NCBI GenBank assembly: GCA_017562135.1
Contig: QEYB01000330.1
Span: forward strand, 1 to 20,098
DNA: 20,098 nt
Direction of reading: 5' to 3'
Source of the DNA: Dipylidium caninum
Taxonomy: Eukaryota; Platyhelminthes; Cestoda; Cyclophyllidea; Dipylidiidae
Every line of letters begins with the position of its first letter. The stretch's first letter is position 1. Below the pieces are notes generated by a model that was not told the DNA's origin, searched no databases, and saw nothing but the letters and a program-made list of their open reading frames with translations. Position numbers and translations under genes: made by a program. Positions 8,320-18,334 of the stretch are shown piece by piece.

Positions 8320-10446
8320 TCAGTCTCCTTACACGGAATAGTGGCCTTCTTTGTGGGAAAACTCCCGTTGCTGTGAGTATGCGGTTAAAGCTGCCTGACA
8401 CGAACGGCCCTAAGGGCCATCAGCGGACTAAAGTGGCACTTCGCATTTCATTTTTTGCGGGAGTATCATCACTCCATCCTTGCGGTCTGCTCACTAGGGT
8501 GATTAAACGCCCAAGTGTCCCACTGTAAGAAGGTTACGTCGTCTGACCGTGCTGAGTTAACATCAGCAGGTAGTGATGAGCGGTTGACCTAACCTACCTG
8601 GCGTCGTAGTCTGAGGTTAGATCTTGAGAGCGGTGTGTGTCCAAGGAAAACAATACAAACCTCAGGTGAATGGAATGTGTCTTTTGCAGAGATGCTGATT
8701 TTCCAGCAGCGAAGACCACATTGGAAGTATGCACGCTATGGCCATCAAGGGCATTTCAACTAAACGCGTCCGAGATTGGTTATGCCCATGAAAATCAGTT
8801 AAATGCCGAGTACTTCAAACTCTCGGATGGTAGGCACCCTACGCCGTGAGGGTGCTTCACGATTCACTACGTGTTCGCTTCGGCACGAAACATGGAATTG
8901 GACATTGCCCGGGCACGACGGATACGGGCCTTCGTCACAATGAGCAGCTGCATTTCAATTAACGCCGTCAAGTCACACTACTCTGATTGTCGGATTTGGA
9001 ATCCTCGACAAGTTGGCCTACTTGTTACAGACGGAATTGCCATTTCAAAGCCGTCGTCAGAGAGTGGAAAGATGTACTTCGCTACTTAATAAGAGCAGCT
9101 CTGCCGATATAGAGAAGCAACAAATGGAAGAAGTGTAGGTGCGGTCAAAGTAGTATATGGGAGATCGGGTTTATAGAGAGCATGAACATCAAAATCTCTA
9201 TGAGCATTTTGAAAAAGGAGTCTCCCTAAAGACACGTTGTTAGGACCCCGAACAGATAGGCCACCACGAAGAAGCACATGTCGTGGAGCATTCTCTTCAT
9301 GAAGGTCTTCTTCGATCCTCTCGACTTGGATATGCCTTGTGGTTGAGTGTATTTTTAAAGGGGTTGGGTGTTGCACACAGGGAGAGCGGAATCTACTTGT
9401 TGGACTTTTGAAGAGCAACTCAGGTCCAGACTACTTTCGTAGAAAGAGTAGACCATCTCACAATTCGCTTCCACGCTGCTTCACTGAGCAAACAACCGCG
9501 AAGCTAACTGCAATTGCTACCCACCACAGCTACAATTTTTGCATCGCCTGCAAAGTGTGCATATTTGGTGGTTCGCTTCCCCACGACCCAACAATTCATT
9601 ACCCCCATTCGGCCATTAACTTCAGCAAGTGGGATAAAACGCCACAAGTCCATATTTGCACGAAAACGTGTACCCACCGCTATCGTGTTTAAAGAGGACA
9701 AATGGTTTCTGAGAGCGTCACAAGTTTTATTATTTTCTTCTCACATGTGTTTATTGACAATGCTTAACGTGTTCCGAAATTGGCCTTAAGAAGCGAGGTG
9801 GCATGAGGAATGGAAATCAGCAATTTTTAGAATGAGGACATTTACTCGACTTCGACATTTTGCAACAAATCTTCCACAATTTCTGCCGGTATTCCCCAGT
9901 TGTCCCCCTCATCGGGCAACGCTGCTCTCCAGTCAGCCGATACCTTCGTCGATTTGTTCCACAGCCTTCATGAGTGATTACTAAATACTTTACGATAGGT
10001 TGCATGGAGGTTGCATGCTACTTGTATCTTTCGTTCACTGACCTTTATTCTTCCCAAATTGGTGCACCCAATAATGAACGGCGACATTTGAACCACGTCT
10101 GGTACAATGACGATGTCACTGTCAAAGGCAGGGACAGATATCCTAAAGCACAGTGGGTGTCGCGTTGGGGAGAATTATGATTGTCGTGTCCACGCTATCT
10201 TTGTGAATTGATTGGATCTTCTCAGAGGGATGGAGGTTTAGTAGACGCGGGCATGAGTGGTTGTGAGTGTGGAAGAGGTGCCTCCAGCTCAGAGCGAAAT
10301 GTGAATTCCCACATTAGCCACTAGCCGCCCTCAAGGTTTGCCAGAATGGAAAAAGCTTGCTGCAAGACTCGAAGAGATTGCTGTATTGAGATTCAGAGGC
10401 AGTGGCCAATTTGGAGTCACGCAATTCAGGTTTGGCAGTATCCATT
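8320..10446. other. Anonymous 2.1-kb intergenic region
   Basis: I found no family exon, promoter block or recognisable domain on either strand. A short palindrome GGCCCT-A-AGGGCC lies at 8406-8418, and a 7-bp stem GCACCCT...AGGGTGC with an 8-nt loop at 8834-8855. Open frames up to about 117 codons (9339-9692 plus, 9086-9418 minus) overlap one another and lack protein-like features. Confidence 0.45.
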
Positions 10447-11194
10447 CTAGGAAGTGGACGAGTTGCACTTGAAATGAATGAATTAAAGCCAACTACACCC
10501 TTCTTTCCCGTACTTTTATTAAGATCCGACTAAAACACCACCGTCACTCAATCCAGTACATGGTAGTTGCAAACCCTGAGTACAGAGACCTCACGCACTG
10601 ACTTATCACCTCGGAATACTGCTTGTATTCAAGTTTATAGGTGATTTTGGGGCTGCGGATCACCATGTTAGAAATGAAATGTTGTAAGTGTGAAAAGAGT
10701 TTAGTTTAGAAGACGTTGCGTTTAAGCCACTTTGGTGGAGATTTCGGGTTCAAAAGGCAGGCCTCGGGCTATCACTGATATTTCACACCACTGCCCATTC
10801 ACCACAAATGCACTCGGAGTGGTCCACTATTGAGATTTTGCTAAATCGGGCAACAAGGGGCATGTTCAGTCGAATTCTTCGGTTACCATATCGCTCAGGG
10901 AGTTGTGGGCCATAGGCTGTGTACCTCTCCCCCCCCCTATCGTCGAGCTTACTGAGCATATTAGATGGCCGGTAAGGGGCTGTATGACAACAGAGATGCA
11001 TAATATAAGGGCCTCGGGTATGTTGTGAGCGCGGCCCGTGTTTAGCGGATGGAGGAAGGGAAATTGCGCATAAGCGCTCTGGAAGTGAAGGCATAGAGTG
11101 TTGCTCCACTCACACGCTGCCAACTGTAGCGCGTGAAAGCGTTTACATGGGAGGTTCAGAGGTCAAGCAGACAGGCTATCGGGAAGATGAACAT
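10447..11194 (-). pseudogene. Copy E: full-length inverted paralogue with disabling mutations
   Basis: This is the only other copy spanning all three exons with its 3' end. It covers 748 bp against 752 bp in C. Exon 1 (11194-11068) has exactly the C length of 127 nt and reads MFIFPIACLLDL, then TGA at codon 13, then TSHVNAF (TSHFTVF in C). The donor is GC (CGCAATT) instead of GT. Exon 2 starts after a CATACAG acceptor (exon from 10979); its end aligns over GGTGTGAAATATCAGTGATA, but the middle carries a run of nine G and has diverged. Exon 3 (about 10665-10447) reads VREVSVLRVCNYHVLD, then TGA (LREVSVLKAGKYRVLD in C); the acceptor AG before it is lost (CTAACA). Several independent lesions indicate a dead gene. 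Confidence 0.78.
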
Positions 11195-11226
11195 CTTACT
11201 GAACTCTGCCTTCACGGAGTCCTCCT

Positions 11227-11424
11227 TCAATCCTCCCCAATTATAAACGCTTTAAAGAAAATGGTGTTGGTTTGGCAGGGTGGATGCGCTGGTGTTTGTT
11301 CACGTCGTGCTGCATCACAGAAACAGTGGAAAGCATTTGCTGAGCCTGATAAGCCGGTCCAGATCACTCCTGTCGACCAAGTAAACATGTTCCCTTTAGG
11401 CCTACCAAATTTCCCGCCAAACAA
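11227..11424 (-). promoter_or_regulatory. Promoter of copy E
   Basis: On the minus strand: GGAACATGTTTACTTGGTCGA, CTTTCCACTGTTTCTGTG, the family block GTGAACAAACACCAGCGCAT (about 11284-11303), and a TATA element TTTATAA (plus-strand TTATAAA, 11241-11247), followed by the ATG at 11194. The order and spacing match gene C. Overlapping open frames on both strands here are incidental. Confidence 0.6.
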
Positions 11425-11916
11425 ACAACTAAGACAACTAGTGGGATATCAGGGAGGAGGAATGCATTGTGTGGATTGCGTGAAATACACATCGGCGATG
11501 TCACGCGCAGGCGATTTCGTGCAAAATTGGGGAGGATTGAGAGGGGATTAAGGACTAGGACTCTAAAAGAGTAATGTTGGTTTGTAAGACCACCTCTCAA
11601 CAATGACTTTGTTGCGTGTCGGTGCCTCTATTATTGGCATGACCGCCCCGCCTTTGACAAAAATAGAATTGTCTTCTTCTTTACTCACCACGAGTCACAT
11701 AAGATACGTACATACGACATATACATGCACCTGCATCATGCGCAAACCTCACTGATGATTATTCTTCTGGTAGTTTTCATCTCCAACCTTCCTAAATCCC
11801 TGCTTCGTGTTTTCATCTACTGCAGGCGGCGTCAGAAGCCATTGCAGGAGCCAGACTCGGTTTCAGCCCAGGGCGTACTTCTAGCACGCGTACGGAATTA
11901 GACAACAGAGTTTGTA
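11425..11916. other. Spacer between copies E and the mariner end
   Basis: The part near 11425-11500 is probably the distal flank of copy E but is too diverged to align with confidence. The remainder up to 11916 shows no coding or repeat structure that I can support. Confidence 0.4.
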
Positions 11917-11944
11917 TTAGGTTGGCAACTGAGTGACTTCCGAT
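11917..11944 (+). mobile_element. Mariner-type terminal inverted repeat, solitary
   Basis: TTAGGTTGGCAACTGAGTGA followed by CTTCCGAT closely resembles mariner-family Tc1/mariner ends (TTAGGTTGG...AAGTGATTGC type). It is preceded by TA at 11915-11916, the target these transposons use. The interior would run to the right. I found no matching inverted end, no transposase frame with DD34D-type features, and no other mariner sequence, so this is a remnant or a short non-autonomous piece whose other end is lost. Confidence 0.6.
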
Positions 11945-11976
11945 TTTAACTTCATTCACCTGGGTACTGTTCGTTT

Positions 11977-12073
11977 TGCTCCTTATTTATACACGCATTG
12001 CGTAGAGGTGCATTGGTTCAGCTGGCTCGCGGTTGATGGTGCTGGTGTTTGCTCACGACGCTTCGCACCACAG
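11977..12073 (-). promoter_or_regulatory. Locus G: inverted near-identical copy of the gene C promoter, no gene attached
   Basis: The reverse complement matches 7371-7466 over 97 nt with three substitutions and one inserted base by my reading. It includes the GTGAGCAAACACCAGCACCA block, CCAAT and TATAAATA. Similarity stops at GGAGCA just after the TATA box; exon 1 does not follow. Instead about 30 bp of unrelated sequence and then the mariner end (11944-11917) lie downstream. The upstream side retains a weaker match (GTGCTTCCCAATCCCCCTGT against GGTTCCCACTGCCCTGT). Confidence 0.75.
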
Positions 12074-12079
12074 GGGGAT

Positions 12080-14612
12080 TGGGAAGCACTGTTTAATTTT
12101 TTCGAGTCAAAAGCTAAAAATATATCAGAATGGAGCACACAAATTACCAGCATGATGGCAGGAAGTCATTAATAATAACAGCAACCATATTGCTTGACGA
12201 AGTATATTTACTTCAAGGAAAAAATTGCGTTTTGTTTTATTGAAGCGACGAACAGAACTTTTCCTTAGTCCTAATAGTACCATTTTGGGAGGTTCATTCC
12301 ATCCCATTTGCCCAAGCATGTCCGGCAGCGATCACACCGTCAAGGCATTTGCTTATCAGGGCTGTTTCGACTGGATGAGACCATGGGTGAGGTGGTGAAT
12401 TTAACTGAGTAGCGCATCCTCTGTTTTTGAGAGCACATGCTCGCTGCTTGCAGATGCTATTCGGTGAAGCATGTTGAGGGGAGGCAAACATTGTTTTTCA
12501 ATTATGTGGAGTAATTTTGTCAGTCAAACATCTACCTACTCGAATATGCCGTCTGTTCACTTTCCTACAAATTATCTAGCCTTTTTGTCTTTGTTTATTA
12601 TGGTTTGATGAGACAGGTACTCATATTTGTAGATAGCAAAAACACTTTATCCAGGAAAAGGGTTATTCGACGTATGTTAGGCGGTCAGATTGTGTGGTGT
12701 CACCAAGTCTAAGAGCTGCACTCTCATTCTACGCACGACCGTCACGCCTTCAATGAAATCAAAAGTTTCCTTTTCATTCTCCTACCGCGCTGCACACTAA
12801 ACACTTCTCACCGTTATTAACCTATTCCATTTAACACACTTAATCGACTGCAGGTTTTCTCTTATTGGTTTTTGCTTTGAGTTGTAATGTTCTCCAGACA
12901 TGGTAAGAAGCCAGAAGAGGAAGTAGACACAGGCATCTTTCAACCGCATTCTGGACCTGAGTTGCCGCCACAAACCGCCTGACAAATGTCTAATACATGC
13001 TAATCCGTACATTCAAGATTTACGCTGTTGTCCGTGATACTGTGCAGTGGGAGCACTCACTTTCGAAAGCCGTAGAGCATGGAGTTATTTGGGGAGCTCA
13101 GTCGAATAATTTGCCCCAAGAACGGAAACGTGCATCCGAGGCGTCTGTCCATCATGCGATCACAGTAGCAGTGATATCGACGGCATATGACCCTCAACCA
13201 ACAGACGCCTCACAACGTGGGATCGCGTCTCCTCGTCTATCACCGCGGTGGCCATTGCTTCGTTGGTACAGAGCAAGTAATTATAGCTGCACGCAGACAG
13301 CTGTAGAGTTTCGCAAACGTAGACTGGAAAACACGAACTCAAATAATGAGTCTTTGGGAAGCTTCCCAACGGACTGGTGTCCAAAAACGTTCACTCTAGA
13401 TGAAAGGACTTATTAGAAACCATCCAAAGAAACCGGTTCTCATAGTTCGCAAACAGGCAGTTGTGTTTCCACTATGGTAAAATCATGCATGCCTGGCATG
13501 TGGCATTTTATAATATAACCATTTTTGTTCTTTCAGGCAGATCTTGGACCTGTTTGAACTGAGGTGGGTGGGGTTACTATAAAGTGACGAAACAAAAGTA
13601 AGTTCACGTTTAGTGACATCTAATTCACATCGCGCATTGTCTTAATGAGTCGACGGTATTTTGAAGAGGGGGTGGGCTAGAGTTCAAGTGAGACGATTGA
13701 TAGCCCGTTCTGGTTGACGCACCTGGAAGATTGCGTGGTGTGTTGCATCACCGCGAGATCTCTTTCTCTAAGCTGAGTTAAATTTCACGCCACTTGTTGC
13801 AGCCTTTCCCCTGACACACAACCAAATGAGAGAGTTACGATCAAATGACCATTCACCTAACCACCCTCTTCAGTAAGTCGACCTAAGTTATTTCGCCTCA
13901 TAAACTACAGATCCATTACCATAAAATTCCTCCCTTCACCTAAGTTGGCCGCTTCCTTGACAAGAGGAAGTCAGGTCACCGCTTCGCCGGAATCATCTGC
14001 TAAGTTGGTTCACTCAACATTGCTGGGAGACAGTTCGTAGAACATGGTTGCAAATGCGTCTACTCGTGTTCGTCAATTCATTCACTCCTTCATCCACCAT
14101 CTTCCCAGCTGCATGCTTACAAGTTGGAAGTCACATTTGACAGTCAGCAAACACTTCGAACACTTCTCACCTTTTCGTTTAAACTGTCAGTCCCCCACGA
14201 ATACAAGTGAGGAGGGTAAATGAGTGAGCGCATGGCATGACAACGCATTCCTATATAAGGTTGGAGTGTGACTTTATATGGCTACATCCGTCTTCCTTTA
14301 TGCAGTTCCAAGTGCGTCCTTGGTCATCAAGACGACATAACATCTTTTCTGCAATGCTTCTGTTAGGGAAACACGGAAGCCTTCTACCATCAAGGCTTCC
14401 TCCATCAAATGGAGGAATAATTTGGCAAAAGTCTCTCTCACCGTAGACAGGCTCATGATAAGTTTCTAAAAACGGCGGAGAGGAAGAAATTGCGAATGGT
14501 ATTAAAGAGGAAGAAAAGACGTGTTCCCCAAAGGGTTGCGTGAGTCACAGGAATGAGGCAACTTATCCTTTTCACCGCTCTTCTCTGATTTCCCATTACG
14601 TCCCCATCTCAG
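12080..14612. other. Anonymous 2.5-kb region
   Basis: No family exon could be aligned before 14613. Open frames such as 12997-13416 (139 codons, plus) lack hydrophobic cores, signal peptides or recognisable motifs. A TATATAAG element stands at 14251-14258, with a weak GCAAACAC match about 100 bp upstream (14147-14154). These could be the decayed promoter of copy H, but the spacing differs from the other copies and no exon 1 is visible. Confidence 0.4.
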
Positions 14613-14985
14613 TTCATAATTGGTGCTCGTCTCTCTTCCACCGTCAACTCAAACGGCGAATGGATGGGGGCAAACGATCCTCGTGATTGGGAGTATCATG
14701 ACGTTGTGGGCGGCACGAATGGCCTTTGTCAGAAGGTAATGCGAACGAAGGGCGAAAACACGCTATTAGTGGAATGAGAACATTTATTTGACTAAGTCTC
14801 TTCTTCGTATTCTCCTCAGGCAAGTAACAGGCGAGCTTCTTTTGTCTGTTCTCGAGTCTTGGAACTATTAAGCGTTGGATAGAGTAGCTGATGTGTCGCT
14901 GGCAAGTCTCAGGGCGGATATTAGAGATAAAGTTGTGTTAGGATTTATTTAATTCATTTCAAGTGCCGCTTATCGACTCAACTTG
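14613..14985 (+). pseudogene. Copy H: diverged paralogue, exons 2 and 3
   Basis: Exon 3 homology is clear: 14880-14985 reads DRVADVSLASLRADIRDKVV and LGFI before TAA, against DSVADVSLTSLRETIRRKVV and VGFN in C, and DNA similarity continues past that stop (TTCATTTCAAGTGC). Upstream, a 123-nt exon-like segment (14613-14735, flanked by CATCTCAG and AG|GTAATG) is open in one frame; it contains FIIGA where C has MLIGD, and WEYHDVVG where C has GEYNISVVG. The 84-nt intron (14736-14819) ends CTCCTCAG. Joined in phase 0, exon 3 soon meets TAG, so the start of exon 3 is frame-broken. A highly diverged functional relative is less likely than a pseudogene. Confidence 0.6.
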
Positions 14986-15019
14986 AGCATTCGGAAGAGA
15001 TCATTCTGGCAGGTGTTAC

Positions 15020-15290
15020 AAAGCTTCATGTGAAGACTCTTTGCTCATAACAATCCAATTGCCTATTAGGATAAAAATCGGCAGTTGGTTTTGCGTATTA
15101 GACGAGACTGAGATCGATTTCGATGGGAAGTATTTTATGTGCTCGGTGGTAAGTAAGCGGGGAGGAAAATTCTCGAATAAGAGTGTAAGAGATAAAACAA
15201 ATTGGTGTTGCAAGGAAGCATGTAGAGAAGCGAGGAACAGGATTCTTCCTCAACAGTCATTTCGGCAAGATGGCAAAAGATGTTCTCCAC
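15020..15290 (+). repeat. Segmental duplicate P1 (pair of 17620-17960)
   Basis: It aligns with 17620-17960 by eye, sharing CTCTTTG-TCATAA-AATCCA, GACTGAG-TC, TTCGATG-GAAGTATTT and a GGTAAGTA-GCGG run. An open frame (15041-15415) reads VLDETEIDFDGKYF, where the partner reads LLDGTEVNFDEKYF. The GTAAGTAAG at 15149 has the form of a splice donor and is conserved in P2. It begins about 50 nt after copy H, so it may belong to the downstream part of that unit. No homologue is recognised and the strand is uncertain. Confidence 0.5.
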
Positions 15291-17619
15291 AGAACTACTG
15301 CTCAGAGATTCAACGTGGGCGCGGAAGAAATCGCCAACCCTACATGGCAGAGAACCGATTTCTAACAGCAACGTGTATCTGGGCCTTGTCCATCAGGAGT
15401 ACCAGATTAAACTAAACGCAAAACGCGGTTGCAAATAAAGTCACCACAACCCCACTGATTTTGGCTTCATTTTTGCTTTGGTAATAAATCACGTGTACGA
15501 GGGACACCTTTTCAACAATTTGAGGCCACGTTGGTGACCTACGCATCAAACAACCAATTTATTAAAGTTAAGTTGCAAAACAAACCAAAAGCGCATGAAA
15601 CTATTTTTTAAATCCACCTTAGTTTCCATTAGGTGTAGCGCATTAATGCAGAACAGTGGCGTGATGACTTGCAGCTATTCCACTTTGCGTGTTTATACGA
15701 GTCCATCAAACTCTCTAAAACTACTTAGTGTCAGAGCCTTGACAAACGGCAAACCCATACACAGCCACCAATCGTGAATTAACTCTCATTCACCCTTACC
15801 ACGTTTTTGTGTGTATGCGTCTATACTTAGCGGAATGTCCACCACAAGGAGAGTCAATCAACTTCGGGGAAGAGGTCTTCATCCACAGACGGTAGACTTT
15901 TCACCGACACGAGCATCAGATAATGGCAGAAGACCTACTTGTAACATCACCACTTGTGGTCGACTGAACTACTACTTTAGGCAAGAGTTAAATTACCTCC
16001 TCCTCCTCCTCCGCCAGTTTAGTGTAAACTGCCGTCACACAAGCGAGACAATCAAGACTCATCACTGCATGAGCAGATGGTTTAATTCAAAGCCACTCTG
16101 TTCTCTATTCGTTAATGACTTTAAGACGTAGGCCATGAAAATTAATAATTTCCAAATAAGGCTAAATGGGAGGTAATCGGAGCGACTTTGGTTTATCGGC
16201 ACTTCACAAGAGGGAAACTGCTTTTTCTCTTCTTTTCTCTTCTACCCGATACAAATGGAGAAGATCCGTAAAAGGAGTCGATGAATCTGCCATCGCGTGT
16301 AAGGTGAGGCAAGTTTGCTCGACTCACTGTGTTACATATCGGGAAATTGTTACTCGTAGGTGTGGAATGAAAGTGTATGTGGACTCCATTTAGAGGTCAG
16401 ACGCGAGACAAGGTGACAGCACGAATGTAGGACGTAAAATGTTAACACGTTGAAGGGCCTTACCAAACAGGCAATAGTGTCGAGTCACTAGGGAGAAGGA
16501 GAAGACAGAAGCGTGGTGGGCGGCTGATTCTTGACTTTTACCACCTTTACTGAACGTATATTTGAACAGGCCAGTTCATCTACCTGACTGCGTTTGCTTT
16601 CCTCTTAGAGCTTAACCAGTGACTTGTGGGAATCGTACACCCTTATGTGGCCACAATGCGGACACCAAATCTGATTTACTTTAAAGGTGGCATAATCTCA
16701 AAGAAAGCGCGCATTCCAAGGCACACAGTCGTTGTATGCAAAATACAAAATCGCACGTTTCACTGCGCAATTAGCCCTCATATCGCCCCCCCCCCACCCC
16801 CAGTTGAGAGTACACAACGGGGAGTTTAGCGGCTAACGAGGAGAAGACTGCGAAGTTAGCCCATTGCGGACTGGCAGAGATCACGCTGTGGCCCATGTCA
16901 ACATAAGTTCTCATCACTGTGATGAAAAAAAACCATGAAATGCCTTGATCTTGCACAACCATAAAACAGACTCCATGATGCAACAGCGCATTCTGACTAT
17001 GTTTGTCAGAGAGAGAGAGAGGGCTAACTGAGGTTAATGAATTAGCTTGTGGAGACAAAATAAGGGAGATGTTGTGCGTCACCGAACACAGCCCAATGAG
17101 CATAGGCGTTGGCTGATACGTCAGGGCCTTCTCATGACCCACTGTGAATGAGCTTGAGTGAAAGCTCCCCATTAAAGGGATTATGGGGCGAATGTGGGCA
17201 TGGATGAAAGAGTATGGCAAGAAGAACATTCGTGTGCTAGTTAATGCTCCACAAGGTGGAAGGTGGGTCAGGATGATCAGACAAAACAAGTGAAATGTCG
17301 AGTGTATGAAGAGTCCGTACCAGGGCATTCATCACATGCCGTGTAGGCTCCGTCAGATCTCCCGTTGGATCTCAAGTTGGTCAAAACAAGGTTGGGCTTG
17401 ATTGCTCTCATGAAAGAAGATAATTAGAAAACCTGCCACTAGAAGTCCGACGACCAGCTTACATTGGTACGATGGTCCGGTAAAATGGCATACAAAAAAC
17501 CACCACACACGCACTCTCTGGACAATATGCGTTCACCTCTAAAGCGCAAAAGCCATGTGAAGAATACGGAAAATATTCATTTTTCAGGTGAAACATAAGC
17601 AGCCTTTACTTTCACGTGG
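15291..17619. other. Anonymous 2.3-kb region
   Basis: I see no family similarity. The longest open frame of the window lies here on the minus strand (16771-17328, 185 codons); it is rich in F, L, S and H without clear domains. Simple repeats present are a CTC-rich tract near 15998-16014, C10-A-C5 at 16786-16801 and a GA tract near 17008-17022. Confidence 0.4.
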
Positions 17620-17960
17620 AAATGCGTGAACTCTTTGGTCATAAGAATCCAGTTTGTTTGTTAAGAGAAAAATCATCAGTTGGCCTCGCCCTATTAGACG
17701 GGACTGAGGTCAACTTCGATGAGAAGTATTTCTGTGCCCTGTGGTAAGTAGGCGGAGAGGACAATTCTGATTTTCTCGAAGGCGAGAGTTATGCAGAAAA
17801 TAGGAGCACAATGTTTTATGTCAAATTGAACGATAGCAGGACTGTTCAGAGCCTGACCTCTTCGGCAATTTCCTCCTTGAGAAAATCGGTTAAGACCAGT
17901 TCGTTGTCCTCAAAAAACGATCCTCAACAGGACTTCTCTTCAATCATTCACCGAAAAAAG
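17620..17960 (+). repeat. Segmental duplicate P2 (pair of 15020-15290)
   Basis: This is the second copy of the P segment. The open stretch reads SVGLALLDGTEVNFDEKYF, then reaches a conserved GTGGTAAGTAGGCGG (donor-like GT at 17744). Relative to P1 there is a one-base length difference just before the donor, so the two cannot both keep the same exon phase. Changes are not concentrated in third codon positions, which argues against constraint. It lies about 370 bp upstream of the copy D flank. Confidence 0.5.
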
Positions 17961-18334
17961 TGCTGTCGGGAGGAATTCAATTGCGACAACGAGTTGAGGT
18001 TGTAGCATGTTTTCTACACTCTGACTCTCAAGATTTGTGATTCTCTCCTCCGCGCTCTGGTACTTTTAAAAAGGTGAAAATGAATAACATTGATTCATTC
18101 TGGGTTTCTAGGTACGTGTGGATGAAGGAGAGGTTTGTCGCAAACTCCCCCTTACTGGGACGGGAGTTCAACCAGTCGAATTTAGTCGTCAAAACACCAG
18201 CTCCAGCTCGTTTTTACCCTCGTAGAAGGCGATTAGTTTAGTTCTTCACTTTGAGGAGTAGGGGCAGAGTTACCATCTTCGCACCAATCCACAAATTAAG
18301 AAGTACCATTCCTGACTTATGTGGTTGGTGATGT

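Noticed and set aside
8401..8425. Palindrome GGCCCTAAGGGCC near the end of gene C
   Set aside because: The stem is too short and too far from the gene (about 150 bp past the stop) to call a regulatory or terminator element.
11147..11551. 134-codon plus-strand open frame
   Set aside because: It is antisense to exon 1 and the promoter of copy E, and homologous promoter sequence in C, D and G does not keep this frame.
16786..16801. C10-A-C5 tract
   Set aside because: Simple homopolymer sequence with no sign of function; also prone to sequencing error.
16771..17328. Longest open frame of the window, 185 codons, minus strand
   Set aside because: The length is only slightly above chance for 20 kb at this base composition. 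There is no domain, no convincing signal peptide with a matching mature part, no promoter context, and part of it is simple C-rich and GA-repeat sequence.
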